Assembly: GCA_050697555.1 (NCBI GenBank)
Contig: JBOHAD010000016.1
Coordinates: 1 to 40,145 of the forward strand
Direction of reading: 5' to 3'
Source of the DNA: DASQWP01 sp050697555
GTDB taxonomy: Bacteria > Actinomycetota > Thermoleophilia > Gaiellales > Gaiellaceae
Length of the DNA: 40,145 nucleotides
Position 1 is the first letter of the stretch; each line of letters starts with the position of its first letter. The notes beneath the pieces were generated by a model. That model did not search any database. It was not told the DNA's origin and saw only the letters and a list, made by a program, of their open reading frames with translations. Position numbers and translations under genes: made by a program. Below, piece after piece: positions 16,597 to 24,379 of this stretch.

Positions 16597-18006
16597 ATGA
16601 GAACTGCCCTCGGCTCGCGGCTCGCCCCGGCGCTCGCGCTTTGCGCCGCAGGAGCGATCCTGCCCGCGGCGACGCTCCACTTCCTCGGCCGGGAGGAGGT
16701 GCACCTTTCGAGCGCCGTCCACTTCTGGGCCGTCGGCGCCACCGCTTTCGCCGCGACGGCCGCGGCGCTGGCGCTGACGGTGGTCGGAGCGCGACGCAGC
16801 GATGCGCGGACGGTGCTCGTGGGAACCGCCTTCACCGTCATGGCCGCGCTGCTCGCCCTCCACGGGCTCGCAAGCCCCGGCATCCTCGTCGACTTCAACG
16901 GCCTCGTCTCGTTCACAGGCGGCGCCACGCTTCCCCTCGGAGGCGCCGTCCTCGCCCTCACCGCCCTCCCGTCCCTCCGCCGCCCGCAGAACGTCAAGCG
17001 GCTCCTCGTCTTCCAGGCGGCGCTGCTCGGCGCGGTCGCACTCGTGGGAGCCGTCGGCATGCTCGCACCCAGCGTCGTGCCCGCCGTCCCGGAGCCGGCC
17101 AGCCCCCTGGCGCTCGCCGCCCTCGCCGTCGGGCTCGCCTTCTACGGCTTCCTCGGCCTGCGCGCGGTCAACACCTATCTCCTCACGCGCCGCCGCGCCG
17201 ACTTGCTCGTGGTCTTCGGGCTCGCCTTCCTCGGCGCGGCCCTGGGCGCCGCCCTCCTCCTCGACTTCCAGGACCTCGGGTGGTGGCTCGGCCACGCCTT
17301 CGAGCTCGTCGGAATCCTGCTCGTGGGGATCCCCGTCGCGGCCGATCTCTACCGCGGGACGCCGTCGCGCTCGCTCACCGGCGGACCGCGTGCCGGCGAG
17401 CTCGTCTCCGCCGAGGAGGCCTTCCTGGGCGCCCGCGTGCGCGCTCTCATGGTTCGCCTGGCAGAGAAGGACGAGTACACGGAAGAGCACACCCGGCGCG
17501 TGGCCCTGCGCGCGGTCCAGGTCGGCGAGGAGCTGGGGCTGGCGCCGAGTCGCCTTCGCACCCTGGCGACCGGCGGGCTTCTCCACGACATCGGCAAGCT
17601 CTCCGTCCCGGACGGGATCCTCAAGAAGCCGGGGCCCCTCGACGAGGCCGAGTTCGGAGTCATCCGACGCCATCCCGAGTGGGGCCACCGGCTGCTCGGC
17701 GAGCTGGGCGGCTTCTCCGACCCCGTGCGGCGTCTCGTGCTCGACCACCACGAGCGCCTCGACGGGAAGGGCTATCCGCACGGGCGCTTCGGCGACGAGC
17801 TCGGCCTTGAGACGCGGATTCTCACCGTCTGCGACGTCTACGACGCCCTCCTGTCGGTTCGCGTCTACCGACCGGCCTGGAGTCACGACCGGGCCATGGC
17901 GCTTCTGCACGAGGAAGCGAATGCGGCCTTCGACGCGATCTGCGTCGCGGCCCTCGAGCGCGTGCTCGGCCGAGAGGCGGCACTCTCGCTCGGCGTGGCA
18001 GTCTAG
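16597..18006 (+). CDS. Membrane HD-GYP domain protein (probable c-di-GMP phosphodiesterase)
   Basis: A 469-residue protein with about eight hydrophobic segments in residues 8-250, followed by a cytoplasmic HD-GYP domain at about 285-460. The HD motif is LLHDIGKLSVPD and the GYP motif is present in HHERLDGKGYPHG. The RHPEWGHRLL and CDVYDALLS blocks that supply further metal ligands are intact. The family hydrolyses cyclic di-GMP, here presumably in response to a membrane signal sensed by the N-terminal part, which matches no sensor I can name. The start ATG follows GATACA by 7 nt, a weak version of the leaderless pattern. The stop is immediately followed in the same frame by an acetyltransferase remnant. 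Confidence 0.88.
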   Translation: MRTALGSRLAPALALCAAGAILPAATLHFLGREEVHLSSAVHFWAVGATAFAATAAALALTVVGARRSDARTVLVGTAFTVMAALLALHGLASPGILVDFNGLVSFTGGATLPLGGAVLALTALPSLRRPQNVKRLLVFQAALLGAVALVGAVGMLAPSVVPAVPEPASPLALAALAVGLAFYGFLGLRAVNTYLLTRRRADLLVVFGLAFLGAALGAALLLDFQDLGWWLGHAFELVGILLVGIPVAADLYRGTPSRSLTGGPRAGELVSAEEAFLGARVRALMVRLAEKDEYTEEHTRRVALRAVQVGEELGLAPSRLRTLATGGLLHDIGKLSVPDGILKKPGPLDEAEFGVIRRHPEWGHRLLGELGGFSDPVRRLVLDHHERLDGKGYPHGRFGDELGLETRILTVCDVYDALLSVRVYRPAWSHDRAMALLHEEANAAFDAICVAALERVLGREAALSLGVAV

Positions 18007-18222
18007 GACGTCGCGACGCTGCCCGCCTTCCGCGGCCGCGCGCTCGCGAGCGCGGTGACGCTTCAGGCCGTTCAGGAAGCTCGCACCGGCGGCCGCGACT
18101 TCGTCTTCCTCGTCGCCGACGGCGGCGACTGGCCGAAGGAGCTCTACGCCCGGCTCGGCTTCGCGCCGCTCGGACGCGAGTGGACCTTCCTCAAGCGCCC
18201 CGCTCAGGCTGTCCAGGCCTGA
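18007..18222 (+). pseudogene. GNAT acetyltransferase remnant (C-terminal part only)
   Basis: Directly after the HD-GYP stop, in the same frame, 71 codons encode the C-terminal half of a GNAT acetyltransferase. The acetyl-CoA motif A is recognisable (PAFRGRALASAVTLQAV), as is the later LVADGGDWPKELYARLGFAP with REWTFLK. The N-terminal half, an ATG start and a ribosome binding site are missing. I interpret it as a decayed gene left by deletion. Readthrough of the TAG at 18004 would fuse it to the HD-GYP protein, but nothing indicates that this happens. Its end overlaps the 3' end of the Nif3-like gene on the other strand by 32 bp. Confidence 0.75.
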
Positions 18223-19069
18223 ACTCGGCGGGGAGGCCGAGCCGCTCGAACCAGCCCACCATGGCGAGCTGAGGCGGCTTCTCGAGCCCGTAGTGCGTGC
18301 CGTCCACGACGGCCACCCCCGCTTCGTCCGCCAGTGCGCGAAAAGCGCGCACTCCTTCCTGCACGAACTGCAAACGGCAGCAGGTGGCCGCGTTCCCGGT
18401 CACGAAGGTCTCGCAGCCGCGCTCGAGCGACGCCGTGAGGACGTCCGGGTCGGCGCCTCCGCCCGCGACCACGGCGACCCGGCCGGCGCGCTCACGCGGG
18501 CGGGTCAGCACCTCCACCGGAATCTCCGGGCCGAGCACGTCGCGGAGCCGGGCGGCCAGGCCGTCGACCGTCAGCCGGCTTTCGCCCGCGACGGCCGCTC
18601 CACCGGGAATCCCATCCGCGATCGGGTAGTAGTCGTCCAGCCCCGTGAGACCCAGCCCCTCGGCGACGAGACGGGAAGGGGACACGTCCGGATGCATGTC
18701 GAGCGGGGCGTGCACGTGATAGAAGCCGATCCCCCCGGCCTGTAGGCGCTCGAAGCTCTCGCGCGCGAGCGGGGCGAACCCCTCGACGTCGTCCTCGAAG
18801 GCGATCGGGTGCTCCGAGAAGAGGAACGTCCGGGGCGGCAGCGACGCGACGATCGCGTCGGAGGGAAAGACGCAGGTGACGGCGCGCTCGACCGCATCCG
18901 CTCCTCGCACGAGGAGCCCGTTCCAGCGCCCCTCGTAGCCGGGCTCGGCAAACTCACGCCAGTACGGATCAGGGTAGACGTGCTCGAACGTCTCCGACCA
19001 GTCGTCGTTCTCCACCTCTGGCACGCGGAAGTAGGCGTCGAGCGCCCCGACGACCTCGGCGAGTCTCAG
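18191..19069 (-). CDS. Nif3-like dinuclear metal center protein
   Basis: A roughly 292-residue member of the Nif3/YbgI (DUF34) family, hexameric proteins with a dinuclear metal site and an undefined or GTP-cyclohydrolase-like role. Ligand-region motifs are LFSEHPIAF, FYHVHAPLDMH, ETFVTGNAA and VVDGTHYGLEKPPQLAMVGW near the C-terminus. The N-terminal LAEVVGALDAYF helix is typical of the family, but no ATG, GTG or TTG precedes it closely. The first conventional codon, GTG at 19024, would cut this helix off. I place the start at CTG 19069, which overlaps the ligD TGA (CTGA) and has GGAG 6 nt upstream. Translation coupled to ligD would explain the rare start. Confidence 0.8.
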   Translation of the reverse strand: MRLAEVVGALDAYFRVPEVENDDWSETFEHVYPDPYWREFAEPGYEGRWNGLLVRGADAVERAVTCVFPSDAIVASLPPRTFLFSEHPIAFEDDVEGFAPLARESFERLQAGGIGFYHVHAPLDMHPDVSPSRLVAEGLGLTGLDDYYPIADGIPGGAAVAGESRLTVDGLAARLRDVLGPEIPVEVLTRPRERAGRVAVVAGGGADPDVLTASLERGCETFVTGNAATCCRLQFVQEGVRAFRALADEAGVAVVDGTHYGLEKPPQLAMVGWFERLGLPAEFRPGQPERGA

Positions 19070-21390
19070 CGGAGGCTCCGCAGCGCAGCGCCGAGCGACT
19101 GGCGCGTCGCCAACACGCCCTCGAAGAGATCGCCCTCCCGCTCGATGCGTGCGAGGACGACGTCCATGGTGAAATCGAGAGGGTCGAGGTCCTCGTCGAC
19201 CTCGTCCCAGCGAAGCGGCGTCGAGACGGGCGCGCCCGCGCGGGGGCGGACGGAGTAGGCAGAGGCGATGGTCTTGCCCTCTCCGTTCTGGTTCGCGTCC
19301 ACGAGCACGCCGCGCCGCTTCGACTTCGACCACTCGGTCGTCACGAGGCCGCGATGCATGCGGGCAAGCGTGCCGGCGACGATCTCGGCGAACTCGCGGA
19401 TGTCGTCGTAGGTGTGCCGCCGCTCCACCGGTACGAGCACGTGGAAGCCGTCGGCGCCGCTCGTCTTCGGGAAGCTCGCGAGCCCGAGGGCGTCGAGCAC
19501 CTCCTTCACGAGCAGGGCCACCCGAACGGTCTCGCGGAACCCCACGTCCGGCGAGGGATCGAGGTCGAAGAGCACCCAGTCCGGACGCTCCGGCCGGTCG
19601 ACGCGCGAGTACCAGGTGTTCATGTCGATGCAGCCCATGTTCACCATCCAGAGGAGCGCGAGCTCGTCGTTGACGAGCGGAACCTGGATGCGCCGCTTCC
19701 GCCGAGGCGACTCCCGCGTCGAGACCGTGAACGGACGGGTCGGGATCCACTCCGGCATGTGCCCGGGCGCGTCCTTCTGGAAGAAATGGTCGCCCTGCCA
19801 GCCGTCCGGGTAGCGCTTCATGGTGAACGGCCGGTCCTTCAGGTGCGGGAGGAGGACGGGCGCCGCCTCCCGGTAGTACGCGAGGAGGTCGCCCTTGGTG
19901 ATCCCCTCGTCGGGCCAGAAGACCTTGTCCAGGTTCGAGAGCTTGAGCAGGCGCCGGCCTCGCCGCACTTCGGCGGCGAGGGGCTGCTCCCGCCGCACCT
20001 CCGCGGGCGCCTTGTCCTCGCGCAGCCCCTTGTACGACGGCGCCCGCAGGCGGCCGTCGTGCGTCCACTCGGCGAACTCGACCTCGCAGACGAGCTTTGG
20101 CGTCACCCAGACGACGTCGCTCTTCCGCACCTTCGGCATCTTGGGGACGACCGCGAACGGCGGGCTCTTGCGCTCGAGCGGCCGGAGCTTGCGCATGAGC
20201 TTGTCGATCTCCTCGTCCGTGAAGCCGGTGCCGCAGTTGCCAGCGTAGGAAAGCTCGCCGCCCCGGTTGACGGCCAGGACGAGCGAGCCGAGACGGCCCG
20301 AGCGGCGCCCCTGCCCTCTCGTGTAGCCGGCGATGAGGAACTCCTGGCGGCCGTGCGTCTTCACCTTGAGCCACTCGCGGGTTCGCTTCCCAGGCTGGTA
20401 GCGCGAGTCGGCACGCTTGGCGATCACGCCCTCGAGTCCCTGCTCCTTCGCGGCCTCGTAGAGCGCCTGCCCGTCCTCGAAGGCCTCCGAGAGGCGCACG
20501 GTTTCGTTGCGGCGGTCGAGCAGCCCCTCGAGCCGTTCGCGCCGCTCGTCCAGCGGCAGATCGAGCAGCGGCTCCCCGTCCACCTCGAGCAGGTCGAACG
20601 CGTAGAAGACGAGCGGGCCCGAGCCCTGCTGCATGACCGAGAAGCTCGACCGCCCCTGCTCGTCGAGCGCGCAGACCTCTCCGTCGAGGACGCAGTCCGG
20701 CGTGCGTACCGCCTGCGCGAGTGCCTTCGCCACGGAGGGAAAGCGCACGGTGAGGTCGTTCCCGCGCCGGCTCGTGAGCGTCGCTTCGCCGCCCTCGACA
20801 CGGGCGATCGCGCGGTACCCGTCCCACTTGACCTCGAAGAGCCACCCACTTCCACTCGGAACCTCGGACGCCAACGTCGCCAGCATCGGGACGTAGTCCG
20901 TGGCTGGCCCTTTCGGAAGCGAGACGGAATCGTCTCGCTTCCGAACTAAGAGCCAGTTCTTCGGGTTGCCGTCGAGCTTCGCGGGAACGAGAGTCCACGT
21001 CCCCCCCAGGCGCTCGCCGGCGAGGCGGACGGTGAGGCCGCCGTCCTTCTTCTCCTCCAGAAGCTCATAGGTGCCGCTGTCCCAGATCTCCACCGTGCCG
21101 GCGCCGTACTGGCCCGCCGGGATCTCACCCTCGAAGGTCGCGTACTCGAGCGGGTGGTCCTCGACGTGGACGGCGAGGTGGCGCTGGCCAGGCTCGCGAG
21201 GGATGCCCTTCGGAACGGCCCAGCTCGCGAGCGCGCCGCCGCGCTCGAGCCGGAAGTCGTAGTGGAGCCGGCGGGCGTCGTGGCGCTGGACGACGAAGAT
21301 CGGCTCCTTCCGCCGCCTTCCGCCGGGGCCGAAGGGCTCGGGCGTCTTCCTGCGGTCCCGCTTGCGCTCGTACTCCGTCAGCTTGCTCAC
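19066..21390 (-). CDS. ligD: ATP-dependent DNA ligase LigD (phosphoesterase-ligase-polymerase)
   Basis: A 774-residue LigD of bacterial non-homologous end joining. The N-terminal 3'-phosphoesterase (residues about 30-155) contains QRHDARRLHYDFRLE and GTVEIWDSGTYEL. The ligase domain (about 175-460) has the adenylated lysine in FEVKWDGYRAIA and motif IIIa in VFYAFDLLEVDG. The C-terminal archaeo-eukaryotic-primase-type polymerase (about 490-774) has VLFDLDPSPDVGF and the KTSGADGFHVLVPVE block. This PE-LIG-POL order is that of Pseudomonas, not the POL-PE-LIG order of Mycobacterium. The start is GTG at 21390. No ku gene is adjacent. The Nif3-like gene follows with a 4-bp overlap. Confidence 0.94.
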   Translation of the reverse strand: MSKLTEYERKRDRRKTPEPFGPGGRRRKEPIFVVQRHDARRLHYDFRLERGGALASWAVPKGIPREPGQRHLAVHVEDHPLEYATFEGEIPAGQYGAGTVEIWDSGTYELLEEKKDGGLTVRLAGERLGGTWTLVPAKLDGNPKNWLLVRKRDDSVSLPKGPATDYVPMLATLASEVPSGSGWLFEVKWDGYRAIARVEGGEATLTSRRGNDLTVRFPSVAKALAQAVRTPDCVLDGEVCALDEQGRSSFSVMQQGSGPLVFYAFDLLEVDGEPLLDLPLDERRERLEGLLDRRNETVRLSEAFEDGQALYEAAKEQGLEGVIAKRADSRYQPGKRTREWLKVKTHGRQEFLIAGYTRGQGRRSGRLGSLVLAVNRGGELSYAGNCGTGFTDEEIDKLMRKLRPLERKSPPFAVVPKMPKVRKSDVVWVTPKLVCEVEFAEWTHDGRLRAPSYKGLREDKAPAEVRREQPLAAEVRRGRRLLKLSNLDKVFWPDEGITKGDLLAYYREAAPVLLPHLKDRPFTMKRYPDGWQGDHFFQKDAPGHMPEWIPTRPFTVSTRESPRRKRRIQVPLVNDELALLWMVNMGCIDMNTWYSRVDRPERPDWVLFDLDPSPDVGFRETVRVALLVKEVLDALGLASFPKTSGADGFHVLVPVERRHTYDDIREFAEIVAGTLARMHRGLVTTEWSKSKRRGVLVDANQNGEGKTIASAYSVRPRAGAPVSTPLRWDEVDEDLDPLDFTMDVVLARIEREGDLFEGVLATRQSLGAALRSLR

Positions 21391-21503
21391 ACGCGAAAGG
21401 ATGCCCTCTGGGGACGCGCTGGGGGAGCGAGGTTTAGCCGCACCGACGTCGGGTAGAAGCCGAGCCTAGGACTTGTCTGCCGACCGGGGGGGTTGGCACT
21501 TGG

Positions 21504-21523
21504 GGCCGGCCTCTTCGCCGGCC
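21504..21523 (-). terminator. Possible terminator hairpin after accA
   Basis: A perfect 7-bp stem GGCCGGC/GCCGGCC with a 6-nt loop lies about 85 bp after the accA stop and 114 bp before ligD. No U-tract follows on either strand, so intrinsic termination is uncertain. The rest of 21391-21608 contains no gene; it also holds a DnaA-box-like cluster. Confidence 0.3.
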
Positions 21524-21565
21524 TCAAGGCTCTTCAGGGGCGGTGGAAAGGTCGCGGAGACGGCG

Positions 21566-21593
21566 GGGATAACCCTGTGGACGCTGTGGATTG
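21566..21593. other. Cluster of DnaA-box-like 9-mers
   Basis: On the minus strand three near-matches to TTATCCACA/TTGTCCACA occur within 28 bp: CAATCCACA, GCGTCCACA and TTATCCCCG. Each matches 7 of 9 positions. They lie in the accA-ligD spacer. No perfect box is present, so function as a DnaA site is speculative. Confidence 0.25.
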
Positions 21594-21608
21594 CCAAACC
21601 CGGAACCC

Positions 21609-22562
21609 CTACTCGAGGTAGAGGCCCATCGTCCGGAACTTGCGGTGGCGCCGGCCCCGACGCTCGTCGGCGTCCTGTCCCTCGAGCTCTACCAGGACCG
21701 CCTCGAGATTCTCGCCGAGCAGGCGGGCGGCTTCGTCGGGATCGGCGTGGGCGCCGTTCGCGGGCTCCGGCACGATCCCGTCGATGACGCCGAGCTCGAG
21801 GCAGTGGGCCGCGTCCGGCTTGAGCGCGGCCGCCGCCCGCTTGGCCTCGCCCGCGTCCCGCCAGAGGATCGCGGCGCAGCCCTCGGGCGTGATCACCGAG
21901 TAGATCGCGTTCTCCTGCATGAGCACGCGGTCGGCGACGGCGAGGGCGACGGCGCCCCCCGAGCCGCCCTCGCCGATGACGCAGGCGACCGACGGCGACC
22001 GGAGTCGCGCCATGGCGAGCTGGCAGCGAGCGAGCCAGCCGCCCTGGCCGCGTTGCTCGGCCGTCACGCCCGGAAAGGCGCCGAGCGTGTCGACGAGAGT
22101 GAGGAGCGGAAAGCCGTGCCGGTCGGCCAGGTCCATCGCCCGCATCGCCTTGCGGTAACCCTCCGGGTGCGCCATGCCGTGGTTCCGGTCGACGCGCTCG
22201 CGGATCTCACGCCCCTTCTGGTGGCCGGCCACCGCGATCGTGCGGCCCCCAAAGCTGGCGAGGCCGGCGACGATCGCCCCGTCGTCGGACACGGAGCGGT
22301 CGCCGTGAAGCTCGATGAAGTCGTCGCAGATCCGCTCGATGTAATCGAGCGTGTAGGGGCGGTCCGGGTGACGGGCGAGCTCGACCGCGCGCCAGACCTC
22401 GTCCGCGCTCGGCTCGGCCTCGATCCGCTCGAGCTGGCGCTCGAGGCGCCGCACCTCTCCGGAGACGCCGACGCCGCGGAGGAGCGGGAGGTCGCGCAGC
22501 TTCGCCAGGCGCTCTCGTAGGCGCAGCTGCTCGACCTGGCTGGGCGAGCCCTCAGCCGCCAT
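21609..22562 (-). CDS. accA: Acetyl-CoA carboxylase carboxyltransferase subunit alpha
   Basis: A 317-residue AccA, which with AccD transfers CO2 from carboxybiotin to acetyl-CoA to make malonyl-CoA, the first step of fatty acid synthesis. Typical AccA sequences are LERQLERIE near the N-terminus, DFIELHGDR, GHQKGREIRERVDRNHGM, FPGVTAEQRGQGG and VIGEGGSGGAVALAVADRVL, followed by the ITPEGCAAILW block. Length and motifs are standard. The start is ATG at 22562, with a GGGGAT stretch about 10 nt upstream that may help ribosome binding but belongs to the structured element before it. accD lies upstream on the same strand, separated by that element. Confidence 0.96.
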   Translation of the reverse strand: MAAEGSPSQVEQLRLRERLAKLRDLPLLRGVGVSGEVRRLERQLERIEAEPSADEVWRAVELARHPDRPYTLDYIERICDDFIELHGDRSVSDDGAIVAGLASFGGRTIAVAGHQKGREIRERVDRNHGMAHPEGYRKAMRAMDLADRHGFPLLTLVDTLGAFPGVTAEQRGQGGWLARCQLAMARLRSPSVACVIGEGGSGGAVALAVADRVLMQENAIYSVITPEGCAAILWRDAGEAKRAAAALKPDAAHCLELGVIDGIVPEPANGAHADPDEAARLLGENLEAVLVELEGQDADERRGRRHRKFRTMGLYLE

Positions 22563-22569
22563 CGCGCCC

Positions 22570-22731
22570 GTGATCCCCTTTCGAGCAGGTCGCGCTCACC
22601 GGCCGCGAAACGCGAGCGTCGCAAGGACGCAGAGAGCACTCGTAGCCGGAGGCTACGGGTGCGACCGAGGACGCCGCGAGGCGACGCGTTGCAGCGCGCC
22701 GGGAAGCGCGAGATGTGAGGAAGGGAGTCAC
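22570..22731 (-). repeat. Structured intergenic element, copy A (accD-accA spacer)
   Basis: This element fills the spacer between accD and accA. Its ends are imperfect inverted repeats: GTGATCCCC at 22570-22578 and, on the other strand, GTGACTCCC starting inside the accD stop codon (7 of 9). It contains box GCGAAACGCGAGC at 22605-22617, a small hairpin (GCGTC/GACGC, 22616-22630) and a 12-bp hairpin at 22636-22662 (CGTAGCC, loop GGA, GGCTACG core). A 38-nt core at 22658-22695 is identical to copy B at 30 positions without gaps. Copy B lies at 24380-24583. On the minus strand it lies 3' of accD and 7 nt before the accA ATG. The function is unknown; it could be a MITE-like repeat or a structured RNA. 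Confidence 0.75.
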
Positions 22732-23570
22732 TTCTCAAACAAGGCCAGCAGGCGGCCGACGAAGGGACGCAGCTCCGCTCGAGGGACGATCGCATCGACG
22801 TGGCCGAAGCGGGCATTCGACTCGGCGAGCCCGAAGTCCTCGGGCAGCTTCTCGCGGATCGTCTGCTGTACGACCCGCGGGCCGGTGAAGGCGAGCAGCG
22901 CACCCGGCTCCGAGATGATGAAGTCTCCCAGGCTGGCGAAGCTCGCCATCACGCCCGCGGTCGTCGGGTGCGTCATGACGGAGATGAGGGGCGAGCGCGC
23001 CTCGCGGAGTTCGTCCACCGCACAGACCGTCTTCGGAAGCTGCATGAGCGAGAGAATTCCCTCTTGCATGCGCGCGCCACCCGAGGCGGTCACGCACACG
23101 AGCGGCGCACCGCGCGCGCCGGCGCGCTCGCAGGCGCGCACGAACTTCTCCCCGACCGTGCTCCCCATCGACCCGCCCATGAAGGCGAAATCCATGACGG
23201 CCAGCTCGCAGGGGCGCCGCTCGATCGCCGCCGCGCCGGCGATGAGCGCGTCTCCGAGCCCGGTTGCGACCTCGGCCTCCGCGAGCCGCTCGGTGTAGGC
23301 CCGGAGATCGAAGAAGGCGAGTGGATCGGCCGAGCGCAGGCCCGCGTCTTCCTCGGCGAAGGTGCCGCCGTCGGCGAGCTGCTCGACTCGTTCCCGCGCC
23401 CGCACCGGGAAGTGATACCCGCACTGGGGGCAGACGCGCAACGTCTCCGCGAGCTCGTCGTCCCGGTAGTGGGAATGGCACCGCGGGCAGGTGTTCGGGT
23501 GTCTCTTGCCCTCGCCCTCCGGCTCCGCCGGGCCGCGGTTCTCGATGGAGACGTCGATCCGGCTCGCCAT
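22728..23570 (-). CDS. accD: Acetyl-CoA carboxylase carboxyltransferase subunit beta
   Basis: A 280-residue AccD, partner of AccA in the carboxyltransferase. The N-terminal zinc ribbon has cysteines at about 28, 31, 47 and 50 (CPRCHSHY and RVCPQCGYHF). The crotonase-like core has VMDFAFMGGSMGSTVGEKF, TASGGARMQEGILSLMQ and SVMTHPTTAGVMASFASLGD, followed by ISEPGALLAFTGPRVVQQTI. Length and motifs are standard for the separate-subunit enzyme. The ATG start lies 9 nt after TAAGAT on the minus strand, so the gene may have its own promoter downstream of the arginase-like gene. The stop codon is the left end of the structured element. Confidence 0.96.
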   Translation of the reverse strand: MASRIDVSIENRGPAEPEGEGKRHPNTCPRCHSHYRDDELAETLRVCPQCGYHFPVRARERVEQLADGGTFAEEDAGLRSADPLAFFDLRAYTERLAEAEVATGLGDALIAGAAAIERRPCELAVMDFAFMGGSMGSTVGEKFVRACERAGARGAPLVCVTASGGARMQEGILSLMQLPKTVCAVDELREARSPLISVMTHPTTAGVMASFASLGDFIISEPGALLAFTGPRVVQQTIREKLPEDFGLAESNARFGHVDAIVPRAELRPFVGRLLALFEK

Positions 23571-23579
23571 GACCGGCCT

Positions 23580-23585
23580 ATCTTA
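23580..23585 (-). promoter_or_regulatory. Likely -10 of accD
   Basis: TAAGAT on the minus strand lies 9 nt before the accD ATG, in the 26-bp spacer after the arginase-like gene. Transcription from here would give a mRNA with at most a 1-3 nt leader. Confidence 0.4.
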
Positions 23586-23596
23586 AGCAGGTGCGG

Positions 23597-24376
23597 CTAG
23601 AAACCGAGCGCGGCGGTGAGGCGGGCGAGCGGCGGCGGGTTTCCGGGCGCCGGCGAGAGTCCGCTCAGCCCCGCGCCGACCACCGGGCGCGAGGCGGCCA
23701 CCTGCTTGAGGATGGAGACGGTCTCGGGAATCGTGAGCCCGCCCGGCTCCGGCATGAAGGAGCGAACCTCGTCGTCCGGGTCGAGCACGTCGCAGTCGAG
23801 GGCGACATAGACGGCGTCGACGTGCTCGAGCGCCTGCGCCACTCCGGACTCTCCCGTTCGGAGGCCGCTCGCTGCGATGAACTCCTTCTCGGGCGGGTCG
23901 AGGTTGCGGGCGCCGACGAGGACCACGTCGGCGGGATGCACGGTCCCCGAGTCGAGCAGCATCCGCAACGGCATTCCCCACGGGTTCCCGCTCGGCGACG
24001 TCTCGGGCGTGTTGAGATCCCCGTGGGCGTCGAACCAGACGACCGCGAGTCGGTCGTGGCGCGTGGCGAGGCCCTCGACCGCTCCGACGTGCGCGCAGCA
24101 GCACCCTCCGAGGACGAGCGGGCGCTCGGGAAGGGCGGCCGCGAGCGCGAGGTTCTGCTCGGTGAGCGTCTCCTCGTCGACGACCGCCGACTCCGGATAG
24201 GGAAGCGGCAGGAACGCGGCCTCGGCCATGCACTCGCCGCCCTCGCCCCAGGCGCGAGGCACCCGTACGAGCCCGGCGCCCCACGTCCGGCCGCACGCGT
24301 GGCACTCGTACTCGCCGTCGAGCGCGACCGCCGTCAGCGTGCGGCAGTCCGGGCAGCGGGCGCGGAGCCGCGACAC
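23597..24376 (-). CDS. Arginase/agmatinase-fold protein with N-terminal zinc ribbon
   Basis: A 259-residue ureohydrolase-fold protein. Metal motif 2 (WFDAHGDLNTPE) and motif 3 (VALDCDVLDPDDE) of the arginase family are intact. Motif 1, normally GGDHS with a His ligand, reads GGCCCAH, so the His is replaced by Cys. An N-terminal zinc-ribbon-like pair of CxxC motifs (Cys 8, 11, 25, 28) precedes the catalytic domain, which is unusual for arginases. The substrate is unknown; agmatine, arginine or another guanidino or amide compound is possible. It starts with GTG 3 nt after the end of a structured element and lies between a HAD gene and accD in the lipid block. A link to fatty acid synthesis is only positional. 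Confidence 0.85.
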   Translation of the reverse strand: MSRLRARCPDCRTLTAVALDGEYECHACGRTWGAGLVRVPRAWGEGGECMAEAAFLPLPYPESAVVDEETLTEQNLALAAALPERPLVLGGCCCAHVGAVEGLATRHDRLAVVWFDAHGDLNTPETSPSGNPWGMPLRMLLDSGTVHPADVVLVGARNLDPPEKEFIAASGLRTGESGVAQALEHVDAVYVALDCDVLDPDDEVRSFMPEPGGLTIPETVSILKQVAASRPVVGAGLSGLSPAPGNPPPLARLTAALGF

Positions 24377-24379
24377 TCA

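Noticed and set aside
19354..20949. 531-codon open frame on + opposite ligD
   Set aside because: Shadow of ligD with biased composition and no motif.
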